Both the position numbers and the translations under genes were made by a program. The notes beneath the pieces are model-generated. The model had not been told where the DNA came from. It did not search any database and saw nothing but the letters and a program-made list of their open reading frames with translations. A stretch of DNA of 64,000 bases. Source: Mycobacterium gastri (lineage in GTDB: Bacteria; Actinomycetota; Actinomycetes; Mycobacteriales; Mycobacteriaceae). Where the stretch lies: the NCBI RefSeq assembly GCF_002102175.1, contig NZ_LQOX01000055.1, positions 1 to 64,000 of the forward strand. The letters are read 5' to 3'. Positions 9,093 through 18,820 of this stretch are shown here, piece by piece. Every line of letters begins with the position of its first letter. Position 1 is the first letter of the stretch.

Positions 9093-9586
9093 GGGGATCC
9101 GTTCTGCGCCAGCCGCTCGTCCACCCAGTCATGCAGACCGGGCAGCGCGGCCTCGATGACGGCGAAAACCTGCTCGAAGTCGTCGTGCCCGCCGTAATAG
9201 GGATCGTCTACGTCGAGGGCGTAGGCGCCCGAGCGGGGGTCGAACGAGCGCAGCATGCGCAGCCTCGCGTCGTCGACACCGAGCTGGCGCAACAGCCGAG
9301 CATGGTTGCGGCCCAAGGCAATCACCAGGTCTGCCGCCAGATGCCCGGCATCGACCTGCGCCGCGCGGTGCTCGGTGGGATAGCCGTGGGCGTGCAGCAC
9401 CCGCCGGGCCCGCTCGTCGACCCCGTTGCCGATATGCCAGTCGCCGGTACCGGCACTGGTCACCCGCACCGCATCTCCTAAGCCGCGCTCCCTGAGTTGA
9501 TGGGCGAACATCTTCTCGGCCATCGGCGAACGGCAGATGTTGCCGGTGCACACGAAGGTGACGTGCAAGGTTGGCGGATCAGACAC
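9089..9586 (-). CDS. ptpA: Low-molecular-weight protein tyrosine phosphatase PtpA
   Basis: Low-molecular-weight protein tyrosine phosphatase of 165 aa. The active-site loop VCTGNICRSPMAEK gives C-x5-R-S near residue 12-20, and the catalytic acid lies in DVDDPYYGG. In M. tuberculosis PtpA is secreted into macrophages and blocks phagosome acidification; the same role here is inference. The GTG start was chosen because it puts the P-loop at the normal distance; the open frame extends far upstream but only into ptkA sequence. The start overlaps the ptkA stop by 8 bp, which implies translational coupling with its cognate kinase. Confidence 0.93.
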   Translation of the reverse strand: MSDPPTLHVTFVCTGNICRSPMAEKMFAHQLRERGLGDAVRVTSAGTGDWHIGNGVDERARRVLHAHGYPTEHRAAQVDAGHLAADLVIALGRNHARLLRQLGVDDARLRMLRSFDPRSGAYALDVDDPYYGGHDDFEQVFAVIEAALPGLHDWVDERLAQNGSP

Positions 9587-10316
9587 CCAGCGCCTCCCGC
9601 AGCTCGTCGATGGTGCGAGCGTGCCTGACGAGGGTGGCGTCCGTGGCGTCAGCCGCGTCACTGCCGAAGTCGTCCTGCCCGTAGCCCCAGCCGACCACGA
9701 CGGTGTCGATATCATGGGCTGCCGCACCCTCGACGTCATGGTTGCGGTCACCGACCATGAGGACCCGCTCGGGCAGCGGCCGCAGCTGGGCAAGCGCGTG
9801 GCTCAGCACCTCGGTCTTGCTGCTCCGTGAGCCGTCGCCACTTGCTCCGGCGATGACCTCGAAATGCTGTTCCAGCCCGAAGTGCGCCAGAATGCGCCGG
9901 GCCGTCGGCTCGAGCTTGCACGTGGCCACCGCCAGCCGGACCCCGGCGGCGCGCAGATCGCCCAGCAGCGGCGCTATCCCGTCGAACACGGTGTTCATCG
10001 CCCAGCCGCGGGCGCCGTATTCGGCCCGGAAAGCCGCGATCGCGTCTTCGACACGATCGCCGAGCTCCATCGCGCGAAAGGTGTCGTCCATCGGCGGGCC
10101 GACGATCCAGGCGGCCAGGTCGCCCTCGGGAACGGCGGCGCCGACGTGGTCGAGCGCATGGCGGAAGCTGGCCACGATCCCGTGTGCCGAATCGGTCAGG
10201 GTCCCGTCGAGATCGAAGATCACCAGCTGTGGCGACCCGTCGGAGACGTTGATAGGGGGGCGGGCGGCGCCGCAGTCGGGCGAATCGGTCGCGATCGAAC
10301 CTGTCACGCCTTCCAT
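9579..10316 (-). CDS. ptkA: HAD-type protein tyrosine kinase PtkA
   Basis: HAD-superfamily protein of 245 aa, orthologous by context to PtkA (Rv2232), the unusual tyrosine kinase that phosphorylates PtpA. The HAD motif I reads LVIFDLDGTLTDS. Later come the Lys/Thr region (VATCKLEPTARRIL) and the acidic motif VGDRNHDVEGAAAH. The ATG at 10316 leaves a short disordered N-terminus before motif I. By sequence alone it would be called a phosphoglycolate-phosphatase-like hydrolase; the gene order ptkA-ptpA supports the kinase assignment. The 155 bp to cobC on the other strand must hold both divergent promoters. Confidence 0.85.
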   Translation of the reverse strand: MEGVTGSIATDSPDCGAARPPINVSDGSPQLVIFDLDGTLTDSAHGIVASFRHALDHVGAAVPEGDLAAWIVGPPMDDTFRAMELGDRVEDAIAAFRAEYGARGWAMNTVFDGIAPLLGDLRAAGVRLAVATCKLEPTARRILAHFGLEQHFEVIAGASGDGSRSSKTEVLSHALAQLRPLPERVLMVGDRNHDVEGAAAHDIDTVVVGWGYGQDDFGSDAADATDATLVRHARTIDELREALGV

Positions 10317-10471
10317 TGTCGGTGATGGCGCGGGTCGCCCAGCACCGACCGGCCACCTTCTGCCTTGACCAGTCGTGATCGCGGCAGCCGGCCGGGACCC
10401 GACCGCGTCCCGCTGGCCGGGGCGGTGCTCCGGATGCCTGGGTAGTCCACCGGCGCACTAGTGTTTCACTG

Positions 10472-11524
10472 GTGGCGGATCTGGATCACAGCGCGTCGAT
10501 TTGCCTCGTCGCGGCGCGCTATCACGGTGATCAGGCCGTCGCGCCCGACATGCTGGATTTCGCCGTCAATGTCCGTGACACCCGCCCGCCGCAGTGGCTT
10601 ATCGACGTCCTGGCGGCCCGGCTGACTGATCTGGCCCGCTATCCAAGCGCGGACGAGGTGCGCCGGGCGCAACAGGCGGTAGCCGCACGCCACGGCCGAA
10701 CCCCTGACGAAGTGCTGCCCCTGGCCGGGGCGGCGGAGGGCTTCGCGTTGCTGCCCAACCTGGCTCCGGCGCGTGCGGCGATCATCGCGCCCTCGTTCAC
10801 CGAGCCGGCGGTGGCGCTGAGCGCCGCCGGAATCCCGGTGGACCACGTTGTCCTCGAGCCGCCGTTCGGCCTGGCCGATGTGGCGGTGCCGGAGGCGGCC
10901 GACCTCGTGGTGGTGGGTAACCCGACCAACCCGACCGGTGTGTTGCACACCCGCGAGCAATTGCTGGCGTTGCGGCGACCGGGACGAATCCTGGTCGTCG
11001 ACGAAGCATTCGCCGATTCGATCCCCGGGGAGCCGGAGTCGCTGGCCGGCGACCGCCTGCCTGATGTGCTGGTGCTGCGCAGCCTGACCAAGACGTGGTC
11101 GCTGGCCGGTTTGCGGGTGGGTTATGCCCTCGGCGCGCCGGACGTGCTGGCCCGGCTGACCGCGCGGCGCCCGCACTGGCCGGTGGGCACCCTGCAGCTG
11201 GCGGCCATCGCGGCGTGCTGTGCGCGCGCAGCGGTGGCCGAAGCCGCCGCCGATGCCCAGCGACTGGTGGCACTGCGCGCGGCGATGGTGGCCGGCCTGC
11301 AGTCGGTGGGTGCCGCGGTGGTCGACGGTTGTGCGCCGTTTGTGCTGTTCGCCATGCCGGATGCCGAGAGAATCCGAAATGACTTGCACCACAAGAGTAT
11401 TGCGGTTCGCCGCTGCGATACGTTCGTCGGCCTGGACAACCGGTATCTGCGCGCGGCGGTGCGCGCGGAGTGGCCGCGGCTGGTTGAGGCCATCGGTTGC
11501 GGGCACAGCGGGAGGCGCCGATGA
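10472..11524 (+). CDS. cobC: CobC, aminotransferase-fold L-threonine-phosphate decarboxylase-like
   Basis: PLP-dependent fold-type I enzyme of 350 aa (Rv2231c-like), probably supplying the aminopropanol-phosphate arm of cobalamin or acting as a histidinol-phosphate-type aminotransferase. Visible features are [18 protein letters not shown] (Asn binding PLP), [13 protein letters not shown] (Asp) and the Schiff-base Lys in [20 protein letters not shown]. The GTG start at 10472 was chosen because the usual N-terminus follows immediately. Its stop overlaps the next ATG (ATGA). It is the first gene of a four-gene coupled operon running to 14515; cobD lies 2.2 kb upstream, consistent with a cobalamin role. 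Confidence 0.88.
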   Translation: MADLDHSASICLVAARYHGDQAVAPDMLDFAVNVRDTRPPQWLIDVLAARLTDLARYPSADEVRRAQQAVAARHGRTPDEVLPLAGAAEGFALLPNLAPARAAIIAPSFTEPAVALSAAGIPVDHVVLEPPFGLADVAVPEAADLVVVGNPTNPTGVLHTREQLLALRRPGRILVVDEAFADSIPGEPESLAGDRLPDVLVLRSLTKTWSLAGLRVGYALGAPDVLARLTARRPHWPVGTLQLAAIAACCARAAVAEAAADAQRLVALRAAMVAGLQSVGAAVVDGCAPFVLFAMPDAERIRNDLHHKSIAVRRCDTFVGLDNRYLRAAVRAEWPRLVEAIGCGHSGRRR

Positions 11525-12657
11525 GTGTGCGGTTGGTTGACGTCATCGAGGTGCTGGACCAGGCGTATCCGCCGCGGCTTGCCGAGTCGTGGGATTCGGT
11601 CGGCCTGGTCTGCGGCGATCCGGCCGACGTGGTGGATTCGGTGACCGTCGCGGTGGACGCGACGCCGGCGGTCGTCGACGAAGTTCCCGACGGGGGCCTG
11701 TTGCTGGCTCACCATCCGTTGCTGTTGCGCGGGGTCGACACCGTGGCTGCCCATACGCCCAAGGGTGCGCTCGTGCACCGCTTGATCCGGTCGGGCAAGT
11801 CGCTGTTCACCGCCCACACCAACGCCGACTCGGCGTCGCCGGGGGTCTCCGACGCGCTGGCCCAAGCTCTGGGCCTGACCGTCGAAGGCGTGCTTGACCC
11901 GTTTGCCGGGGCGGCCGATCAGGACAAGTGGGTCATCTATGTGCCGCGCGAGCACGCGGATGCGGTGCGGACGGCGGTGTTTGACGCCGGCGCCGGACAT
12001 ATCGGCGACTACTCGCACTGCAGCTGGAGCGTTGCCGGTACCGGACAGTTCCTGGCGCTGGAGGGGGCGTCGCCCGCAATCGGCGCCGTCGGCGCCGTCG
12101 AACAGGTGGCCGAAGATCGGGTGGAGGTGGTCGCACCCGCGCGGGCGCGGGCCGCGGTGCGGGCGGCGATGCGGGCCGCGCATCCCTACGAGGAACCGGC
12201 ATTCGACATCTTCACGTTGGTGCCGCCGCCGGCCGGCGTCGGGTTGGGGCGGATCGGCACACTGCCCCAGCCGGAACCGCTGCGCGACTTCGTCTCCCGG
12301 GTCTGCGCGGCGCTGCCCGCGACGTCCTGGGGAGTGCGGGCCGCCGGTGATCCCGATCTGCCGGTTTCGCGGGTGGCGGTCTGCGGCGGCGCCGGGGACT
12401 CGTTGCTGGGCGCCGCGGCCGCGGCGCAGGTGCAGGCCTATGTCACCGCCGACCTGCGGCACCATCCTGCCGACGAGCACTGCCGGTCCTCGCCCGTGGC
12501 CCTGATCGATCTCGCGCATTGGGCCAGCGAATTCCCCTGGTGCGGCCAAGCCGCCGGCGTGCTGCGGTCTCATTTCGGCGCGTCGCTGCCGGTGCGGGTG
12601 TCGACCATCCGCACCGATCCGTGGAATGTGGCTACCAGACCTGGAGATGGGACATGA
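11521..12657 (+). CDS. Nif3-like dinuclear metal centre protein
   Basis: Member of the NIF3/YbgI/DUF34 family of 378 aa (Rv2230c-like). Metal-ligand motifs visible are [14 protein letters not shown] and [19 protein letters not shown] in the N-terminal half, and a C-terminal [12 protein letters not shown]. The mid-protein insertion (about residues 125-230, with [15 protein letters not shown] and [10 protein letters not shown]) is the regulatory domain found in the long bacterial form. The start overlaps cobC and the stop overlaps the next gene, both by ATGA, so the operon is tightly coupled. The biochemical activity of the family is unsettled; no specific reaction is claimed. Confidence 0.88.
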   Translation: MSVRLVDVIEVLDQAYPPRLAESWDSVGLVCGDPADVVDSVTVAVDATPAVVDEVPDGGLLLAHHPLLLRGVDTVAAHTPKGALVHRLIRSGKSLFTAHTNADSASPGVSDALAQALGLTVEGVLDPFAGAADQDKWVIYVPREHADAVRTAVFDAGAGHIGDYSHCSWSVAGTGQFLALEGASPAIGAVGAVEQVAEDRVEVVAPARARAAVRAAMRAAHPYEEPAFDIFTLVPPPAGVGLGRIGTLPQPEPLRDFVSRVCAALPATSWGVRAAGDPDLPVSRVAVCGGAGDSLLGAAAAAQVQAYVTADLRHHPADEHCRSSPVALIDLAHWASEFPWCGQAAGVLRSHFGASLPVRVSTIRTDPWNVATRPGDGT

Positions 12658-13391
12658 AAGCCGAAGCGGCACAGCAACGTTCGCTATCAGAACTGGCGAA
12701 GCTGGATGCCGAGCTGTCGCGGATCGCGCATCGGGCCACGCATCTGCCCCAGCGAGAGGACTATGAGCGGACGCAGATCGAGCACAACGCCGCCGGTGAC
12801 CGGCTGGCCGCCGTGCGAATCGCTGTGGAGGACTTGGACGCCCAGGTGTCGCGATTCGAAGCGGAAATCGACGCGGTGCGCAAGCGCGAGGAGCGGGACC
12901 GGTCGCTGCTCACCGCCGGCGCTACGGACGCCAAGCAACTGTCGGATTTGCAGCACGAGCTGCAGACGCTGGAACGTCGTCAGGCCAGCCTGGAAGATTC
13001 GCTGCTGGAGGTGATGGAGCGCCGCGAGGAACTGCAGGCCCGCCAGGTCACCGAGTCGGCGGCACTGGAGAAGCTGCGCACCGACCTGGACGGCGCCCGG
13101 CAAGCCCTGGATGCCGCGCTGGTCGAACTCGAGCAGTCCCGTCGGGAACGCTTGTCGCGGCGCGAGGAACTCAGCGCTTCGTTGAATCCCGACCTTGTCG
13201 CCCTGTATGAGCGGCAGCGGGCCGGGGGAGGGCCGGGCGCCGGACCGTTGCAGGGCCATCGGTGTGGTGCCTGCCGGATCGAGATCGGTCGCGGCGAGCT
13301 GGCCCGCATCTCGGCGGCCGCCGACGACGAGGTGTTGCGGTGCCCGGAATGTGGCGCAATCCTATTGCGGGTCAAGGGTTTCGAGCAGTGA
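12654..13391 (+). CDS. Coiled-coil zinc-ribbon protein (Rv2229c-like)
   Basis: Protein of 245 aa. Residues about 5-175 form a long charged coiled coil ([20 protein letters not shown], then [20 protein letters not shown]). The C-terminus is a C4 zinc ribbon with two cysteine pairs, in [12 protein letters not shown] and [13 protein letters not shown]. This is the architecture of a conserved actinobacterial family suggested to bind nucleic acid. The ATG overlaps the upstream stop (ATGA) and its TGA overlaps the RNase H GTG (GTGA). Coupling to an RNase H gene makes an RNA or DNA-hybrid role plausible, by inference. Confidence 0.85.
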   Translation: MKAEAAQQRSLSELAKLDAELSRIAHRATHLPQREDYERTQIEHNAAGDRLAAVRIAVEDLDAQVSRFEAEIDAVRKREERDRSLLTAGATDAKQLSDLQHELQTLERRQASLEDSLLEVMERREELQARQVTESAALEKLRTDLDGARQALDAALVELEQSRRERLSRREELSASLNPDLVALYERQRAGGGPGAGPLQGHRCGACRIEIGRGELARISAAADDEVLRCPECGAILLRVKGFEQ

Positions 13392-14515
13392 AAGTCATCA
13401 TCGAAGCCGACGGCGGGTCGCGGGGCAATCCCGGGCCGGCCGGATACGGCGCGGTGGTGTGGACGATGGACCGCTCGACCGTGCTGGCGGAGTCCAAGCA
13501 GGCGATCGGCCGGGCCACCAACAACGTCGCTGAATACCGCGGGTTGATCGCCGGCCTGGACGACGCGGTGAAGCTGGGCGCCAGCGAGGCGACGGTCCTG
13601 ATGGACTCCAAGCTGGTGGTGGAGCAGATGTGCGGGCGCTGGAAGGTCAAGCACCCGGACCTGGTGGAACTGCATGCGCAGGCGCAGGCGCTGGCACGGC
13701 ACTTCCGCCGGATCAGTTACGGGTGGGTGCCGCGGTCGCGGAATGCGTATGCCGATCGGTTGGCCAACGAAGCGATGGATGCCGCGGTTCGCACCAATCG
13801 CCGTGGGGAGAACACCACCACCGTGCCGGTGGTGGCTGTTGCCAACCCGCCGCGAAAGCTTGCGGCGGAGTCCCCGACAGCTCCCGGATGGACGGGCCGA
13901 CGCGGTGCGGCCACCCGGCTGCTGTTGTTGCGGCATGGGCAGACCGAGCTGTCGGTGCAGCGCCGCTACTCGGGGCGGGGCAACCCGGCATTGAACGAAG
14001 TGGGATGGCGGCAGGCCGGGCTGGCCGCCCGCTATCTTTCGCAGCGCGGCGGGATCGCGGCGGTGGTGTCCTCGCCGTTGCAGCGGGCCTATGACACGGC
14101 GACGACGGCGGCCCGGGCCCTGGGCCTGGAGGTGACCGTCGACGACGACCTCGTCGAGACCGACTTCGGGGCATGGGAGGGAATGACTTTCGCGGAGGCT
14201 GCCGATCGCGACCCCGAGTTGCACCGCCGCTGGCTGCGTGACACCAGTGCCACGCCCCCGGGTGGCGAGAGTTTCGACGACGTGTTGCAGCGGGTTCGTC
14301 GCGGACGTGACCGGATCATCGCCGGGCACGAGGGCGCCACGGTTCTGGTGGTCTCCCACGTCACGCCGATCAAGATGTTGTTGCGGCTGGCCTTGGATGC
14401 CGGAGCTGGCATCCTGTACCGGTTGCACCTCGATTTGGCGTCGCTGAGCATCGCCGAGTTCTATACCGATGGGGCGTCGTCGGTGCGGCTGGTGAACCAG
14501 ACGGGCTATCTGTAG
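13388..14515 (+). CDS. Bifunctional RNase H / histidine-phosphatase
   Basis: Two-domain protein of 375 aa (Rv2228c-like). Residues 1-140 are type I RNase H, with catalytic acidic residues in IIEADGGSRGNPGPAGYG, EYRGLIAGLDDAV, DSKLVVEQM and ADRLANEAMD. A linker leads to a phosphoglycerate-mutase-type histidine phosphatase (about residues 175-375) with LLLLRHGQTELS, the phosphate-binding Arg in YSGRGNPALNE, and SHVTPIKMLL. In M. tuberculosis this fusion has RNase H activity and an alpha-ribazole phosphatase-like half. The second activity fits the cobalamin genes upstream. GTG 13388 overlaps the zinc-ribbon gene stop by 4 bp. Confidence 0.92.
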   Translation: MKVIIEADGGSRGNPGPAGYGAVVWTMDRSTVLAESKQAIGRATNNVAEYRGLIAGLDDAVKLGASEATVLMDSKLVVEQMCGRWKVKHPDLVELHAQAQALARHFRRISYGWVPRSRNAYADRLANEAMDAAVRTNRRGENTTTVPVVAVANPPRKLAAESPTAPGWTGRRGAATRLLLLRHGQTELSVQRRYSGRGNPALNEVGWRQAGLAARYLSQRGGIAAVVSSPLQRAYDTATTAARALGLEVTVDDDLVETDFGAWEGMTFAEAADRDPELHRRWLRDTSATPPGGESFDDVLQRVRRGRDRIIAGHEGATVLVVSHVTPIKMLLRLALDAGAGILYRLHLDLASLSIAEFYTDGASSVRLVNQTGYL

Positions 14516-14640
14516 CCCGCCAACGCCCCGAGCGTGTATTCATTGCGAAATCCGGCGCGTTTTTTGGCATTACGTGCACGTTCGACGAGCGTTAGCTGTG
14601 GGTTGGCGACACCGAGGACGCGTCATGCGGGACGCCGGCG

Positions 14641-15864
14641 TCAGGCCGGCGCCGGCGTGAAGACGACCGGCAGCGCGGCGGGCGAGCGGAAGGCGACCCC
14701 GACCACATGCGGGATCGGCTCGTTTGGGTCCAGCCGCAGCCCCGGCAACCGGTCCAGCAGCGCGTTGATCGCCACCGCGGCCTCCATGCGCGCCAGGTGC
14801 ATGCCCAGGCACAGGTGCGGGCCGCCGCCGAAGGTCAGGTGTGCGATGTTGCGGCGAGTGGGATCGAAGCGGTCCGGATCCGGATAGCGCGTCGGGTCCC
14901 GATTGGCGGCCGCGACACTGACGCTGACGTTGGTTCCCGCCGGAATCGCGACCCCGCCGAGCTCGCAGTCGCCGACCGCCACCCGCACCACCGTGGTGAT
15001 CGGCGGCTCCCAGCGCAACGCCTCCTCGACGGCAGCGCGGACCAGCCCGCGATCGGCCCGCAGCGCGTCCAGCAGCTCCGGCTGCGTGAGCAGTGCGACC
15101 AGCAGGTTGCCCGAGGCCCGGTAGGTCGTCTCGACTCCGGCGGGCAGGATCAGCAGCAGGAACGCGAAAATCTCGTCGTCGGTCAGCCGTGCGCCGTCGA
15201 TCTCGGACTCCGCGAGCGTGCTGATCAAATCGTCCTGCGGCCGGCGCCGGCGCTTGGCGAGGATTTCGGTGAAGTAGGCCTTCAGCGATCGCGACGCGGC
15301 CAGCCCGCAATCCCAGTCGTAGACCACATTGAGCAGCTCGATCGACAGCCGCTGGAAGCGCGGGTAGTCCTGGCGCGGCAGGCCCATGATCCGCGCGATC
15401 ACCTGGACCGGAAACGCGAAGGTGAACTCGCGGGCCAGCTCGGCGCGCCCGCGCGCCGCGAACCGGTCGATGAGTTCGTGGACCACCACCTCCACCAGCT
15501 CGCCGCGCCATCGTTCCAGCAGCGCCGACCGGAACGACGGCGACACCAGCGCCCGGCCGGCCCGATGCTCGGCTCCCTCGAGCTCCAGCAGGGTGCGGCC
15601 CATGACCGGGCCCATGATGTGCTCGTAGATCGACGAGGAGAAGGTGTCCGGGTGTGTGAGCACCGTCTGGCACTCGTCGTAGCCGAGCACCGTCACCCCG
15701 AAATCGCCGACCTGCCCGGCCCTGACCTCGGTGAAGGGGTTGCCGAGCAGCACCCGGTGTCGCGCGCGTGCCTCGCGCAGCCGCTCGTGCACGTTTTCGA
15801 CCTGCATGAGCAGCCCGCCCTGCAGCTCGGTCGGGTCGAAGTCGTTGGTTGCCACCTCAGCCAT
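14641..15864 (-). CDS. Cytochrome P450
   Basis: Soluble bacterial P450 monooxygenase of 407 aa. The heme-thiolate loop is FGGGPHLCLGMHLARME (Cys near 352), the K-helix ExxR is in EEALRWEPP, and the I-helix oxygen-activating segment is LPAGVETTYRAS, with Glu-Thr-Thr. ATG 15864 starts at MAEVATNDF; the longer open frame would run deep into the upstream amidohydrolase. The ATG lies 8 bp inside the upstream gene's end, so it is co-transcribed with the two amidohydrolases and placed last. No ferredoxin or reductase gene is adjacent. The substrate and CYP family number are not assigned. Confidence 0.9.
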   Translation of the reverse strand: MAEVATNDFDPTELQGGLLMQVENVHERLREARARHRVLLGNPFTEVRAGQVGDFGVTVLGYDECQTVLTHPDTFSSSIYEHIMGPVMGRTLLELEGAEHRAGRALVSPSFRSALLERWRGELVEVVVHELIDRFAARGRAELAREFTFAFPVQVIARIMGLPRQDYPRFQRLSIELLNVVYDWDCGLAASRSLKAYFTEILAKRRRRPQDDLISTLAESEIDGARLTDDEIFAFLLLILPAGVETTYRASGNLLVALLTQPELLDALRADRGLVRAAVEEALRWEPPITTVVRVAVGDCELGGVAIPAGTNVSVSVAAANRDPTRYPDPDRFDPTRRNIAHLTFGGGPHLCLGMHLARMEAAVAINALLDRLPGLRLDPNEPIPHVVGVAFRSPAALPVVFTPAPA

Positions 15865-17581
15865 GAGCCGACACCGTCTCGGTATCCCGCCCGGACCGCA
15901 GCACGGTGCCGGGCAGCGCGCCAGTGGCGACGCCGTCGCGGCACACCTCGACACCACCGACCAGCACCGAGCTGATCCCGCGGGCGTCGGCGACCAATCG
16001 GGGCGCGCCCGCCGGCAGGTCGTAGCGGGTGCGTTCGGGACCGTGGCCGACGGTCGCCGGGTCGAAAAGCACCAGGTCGGCGTGCCAGCCGGGCTGAATC
16101 CGGCCGCGCTGCGTCAGCCCGTAGAACCGGGCCGGCGCATCGGTGATCAATCGCACGGCTTCCTCGAGCGTGACCACCCGGTGCTCGCGCACGCCCTTGC
16201 CCAGCAGCGACGTCGTGTAGATCGCGCCGCACATCATGTCCAGGTGCGCGCCGGCGTCCGAGCCGCCGATCACCGCACCCGGATGGCGCCATACCTGCGC
16301 GCGTGCCCGCCAGTCGTCCGCGTCATCGCCGGTCAGCGGCGGGGAGAGCCCGGTGCGCAGCTCGTCGGCGATCACGATGTCCAACAGCGTGTCGAACGGC
16401 TCGCCACCGCGGGCGGCCGCGACCTCGCCGACGCTGCGCCCGGTCGCGTCCGCGTTCTCCGGCGCGAACGTCTCGACGATAACCAGCCGGTCCCATTGCG
16501 CGAGGCCGCGCAGCATGCCCGCCTCCTTGGAGGCGGCGCCCTCGGCGAGCCGGTGACGCACCGCCGGGTCGGCGAGCGCAGCCAGGCGCTGCGGCACCGG
16601 CAGGTGCATGGTGTCGCGCCACCCGGGCAGCCCGTCGAGCACGAAACCGGACAGGAAGGAAAGCCGGATCTTCATGCCGTGCGGCAAGGTGAGTGCCACC
16701 ACCCGGCCGCCGCGTTCGGCGGCGACATCGTAGGCGCGCAACTGCTTTTCGTGCCCCGCCGGGTTGGCTGCCGAGACACCCAGCAGGTTCCAGTTCAGCG
16801 GCCGGTCGGCGGCCACGGACATGTCGGTCAGCAACGCGATGTCGTCATCGGTGAAGCCGGACAGGCAGCCGGGGATGATGGCCTCCAGCGTGGTGCCCGG
16901 ACGGTCGCGCACGCCGGCGGCCAGCGCCACCAGTTCGTCTCTTGACGCGCTGCGCGACGGGACCGGCTGGCCGGCGCCGTCGTTGTGGGTGGGTGACTGC
17001 GAGGTGGACAGCCCGAGCGCACCGGCGTTCAGCGCGTCGTGCAGCACCGCGACCATCGTGTCGATGTGTGCCGGGGTGGCCTCGCCGCCGACCGCGTCGT
17101 TACCCATCGCCGCCAGCCGCAGCGCCGAATGACCAACGAGGAAACCGGCATTGACGGCGATGCGACCCTCGAGGCGGTCGAGCCAGTCGCCGAACGATGC
17201 CCAGCCCCAGTCCAGGCCGGCGCGCAGCGCGTCCAGCGGCATCCCCTCGACCCGCGCCAGCATACGGGTGAGGTAGTCGTGCTGGTCGGCTGCGGCGGGC
17301 GCCAGCGTGAAGCCGCAGTTGCCGCCGAAGACCGTGGTCACCCCGTGTTGCACCGACGGGCTGGCGGTCGGGTCCCAGAACAGCTGCGCATCGTAGTGGG
17401 TATGTAGGTCGACGAATCCCGGCGCCAGCGTCTGGCCTTGGGCGTCAATGGTTTTCGCCGCCAAATCGTCGGTTTCTCCCACGGTGACGATCCGCCCGTC
17501 ACGTACGCCGACGTCGCCGTGGCGGGCCGGTGCGCCGGTGCCGTCGACGATCTCGGTGTCACGGATCAACAGGTCGAGCAT
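15857..17581 (-). CDS. Amidohydrolase, D-aminoacylase-like
   Basis: Metal-dependent amidohydrolase of 574 aa, in the N-acyl-D-amino-acid deacylase/dihydroorotase branch. The HxH metal motif is in FVDLHTHYDAQLFWDP (about residue 58-72). Other conserved stretches are GVTTVFGGNCGFTLAP, VGHSALRLAAMG and IGGSDAGAHLDMMCG, the last carrying the catalytic Asp. The AGGAGG ribosome-binding site lies 7 nt before ATG 17581. It starts 10 bp after the neighbouring PF04909-type hydrolase. Members of this family in actinobacteria sit in catabolic operons of unknown substrate; partnering with a P450 suggests degradation of an amide, lactam or carbamate. Confidence 0.88.
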   Translation of the reverse strand: MLDLLIRDTEIVDGTGAPARHGDVGVRDGRIVTVGETDDLAAKTIDAQGQTLAPGFVDLHTHYDAQLFWDPTASPSVQHGVTTVFGGNCGFTLAPAAADQHDYLTRMLARVEGMPLDALRAGLDWGWASFGDWLDRLEGRIAVNAGFLVGHSALRLAAMGNDAVGGEATPAHIDTMVAVLHDALNAGALGLSTSQSPTHNDGAGQPVPSRSASRDELVALAAGVRDRPGTTLEAIIPGCLSGFTDDDIALLTDMSVAADRPLNWNLLGVSAANPAGHEKQLRAYDVAAERGGRVVALTLPHGMKIRLSFLSGFVLDGLPGWRDTMHLPVPQRLAALADPAVRHRLAEGAASKEAGMLRGLAQWDRLVIVETFAPENADATGRSVGEVAAARGGEPFDTLLDIVIADELRTGLSPPLTGDDADDWRARAQVWRHPGAVIGGSDAGAHLDMMCGAIYTTSLLGKGVREHRVVTLEEAVRLITDAPARFYGLTQRGRIQPGWHADLVLFDPATVGHGPERTRYDLPAGAPRLVADARGISSVLVGGVEVCRDGVATGALPGTVLRSGRDTETVSAHG

Positions 17582-17591
17582 TGAGAGCCTC

Positions 17592-18785
17592 CTACCCGGT
17601 GGCCATCAGCCACCCGTCGTCCGGCAGCGGGTGGCGGAAAAGCTGTGCGGCGTTGCGATGGGTGATCTTGGCCGCATCCTCCGCCGACAGGCCGGCGACG
17701 TTGCGCGCCACGACCTGTTGGGTGTCGGGCCAGGTCGAGTCGGCGTGCGGATAGTCGCTTTCGACCAGGATGCGGTCGGCCCCGATCGCGTCCAGCGCGC
17801 CGAACGCGTGCGGATCGTCGATCGAGCAGAACCAGAAGGTACGGCGCAGCACCTCGCTGGGCAGCAGGTCGCTCTTCCACGACCCGCCCTCGAGGCCCGA
17901 AGCAGAGTGCGCCAGAACATAATCGGCGCGGTCGCCGAGCATCGCCACCCAGCCCAGCCCGCCCTCGGCCAGCGTGATGTTCAGCCGCGGGAAGCGGACC
18001 GGGATGCCCGACCACAGCATGTCCGCGCAGGCGACCAGGGCGTTGACCGGGAACAGCGTGGTGATGGTCTCGAACGGGGTGTCGAAGGCGGGGATCGGAG
18101 CCCACTGCGCCGACCCGGTGTGCAGGCAGACCACGGTGTCGGTCTCCTCGCAAGCGGCGAAGAACGGATCCCAGACCCCGGTGTGCAAGCTGGGCAGGCC
18201 GCATTGTGCGGGCAGTTCGGGGAAGCTGACCGCCTTGAACCCGCGGTCGGCGTTGCGGCGGATCTCCTCGGGGGCCAGCCGCGGGTCGGCGAGCCAGGGC
18301 AGCTGCAGCGGGATGATCCGCTGCGGGTAGGCGCCGGCCCACACTTCGAGGTGCCAGTCGTTCCAGGCGCGCAGCACGGCCAGCCCCAGCTCCAGATCGT
18401 CGCTCTTCCAGAACACGGTGCCGGCGAACCCGGCGATCAGCGACGGGAAGTTCAGCGACGCCCAGATGCCGGCGAGGTCCATGTCGGCGATGCGGGCGTC
18501 GATATCCCAACAGCCGCGGCGCATTTCGTCGAACCGGGCGGCTTCCATGCTCCATTCGGTGCGCGGCCGGCCGATCACCGCGTTGAGCCCGATGTTCGGG
18601 TATTCCCGGCCCTCGTAGCGCCACACCTGGCGCCCGTCGTCGGCCTCGACGACCGTCGGGGCACGGTCGGCCAGCGCGGCGGGCAGCCGCCCGGCGAACA
18701 TGTCGGGCGGCTCGATGACATGGTCGTCGACCGAGATCACGACGTGCTGTCGCTGCCGGGGATCGGGATCTGGCAGCAGCGCCAT
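17592..18785 (-). CDS. Amidohydrolase-family TIM-barrel hydrolase/decarboxylase
   Basis: Amidohydrolase_2-type protein of 397 aa (the ACMSD/gamma-resorcylate decarboxylase relatives). The N-terminal VISVDDHVIEPPDMF, the mid-protein VVCLHTGSAQW and the C-terminal ILVESDYPHADSTWP supply the usual metal-binding His and Asp. It is the first gene of the three-gene P450 operon and is preceded by a strong -35/-10 pair whose predicted start point is the ATG itself. The family contains both hydrolases and decarboxylases, so the reaction is left open. Confidence 0.85.
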   Translation of the reverse strand: MALLPDPDPRQRQHVVISVDDHVIEPPDMFAGRLPAALADRAPTVVEADDGRQVWRYEGREYPNIGLNAVIGRPRTEWSMEAARFDEMRRGCWDIDARIADMDLAGIWASLNFPSLIAGFAGTVFWKSDDLELGLAVLRAWNDWHLEVWAGAYPQRIIPLQLPWLADPRLAPEEIRRNADRGFKAVSFPELPAQCGLPSLHTGVWDPFFAACEETDTVVCLHTGSAQWAPIPAFDTPFETITTLFPVNALVACADMLWSGIPVRFPRLNITLAEGGLGWVAMLGDRADYVLAHSASGLEGGSWKSDLLPSEVLRRTFWFCSIDDPHAFGALDAIGADRILVESDYPHADSTWPDTQQVVARNVAGLSAEDAAKITHRNAAQLFRHPLPDDGWLMATG

Positions 18786-18791
18786 AAGAGA

Positions 18792-18820
18792 AGCTAACGA
18801 CGGGTTTTAGCGAGTGTCAA
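18792..18820 (-). promoter_or_regulatory. Promoter of the amidohydrolase-P450 operon (leaderless)
   Basis: On the minus strand TTGACA (18815-18820) is followed after exactly 17 nt by TTAGCT (18792-18797). Six nucleotides later comes the ATG at 18785. The predicted start point therefore falls on or next to the start codon, giving a leaderless mRNA, a common situation in mycobacteria. Just upstream of the -35 lies the 8-bp palindrome TAGCGCTA. The sequence GCTAAAA occurs twice around the -35 box, a possible regulator site. Confidence 0.5.

Noticed and set aside
9587..9793. Upstream extension of the ptpA frame (TTG 9793)
   Set aside because: The added 69 residues lie inside ptkA, have no sense, and would put the phosphatase loop far from the N-terminus.
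14707..18797. Several long rightward open frames opposite the P450 and amidohydrolases
   Set aside because: Each lies wholly opposite a gene with strong motifs, and none has a ribosome-binding site or conserved domain.
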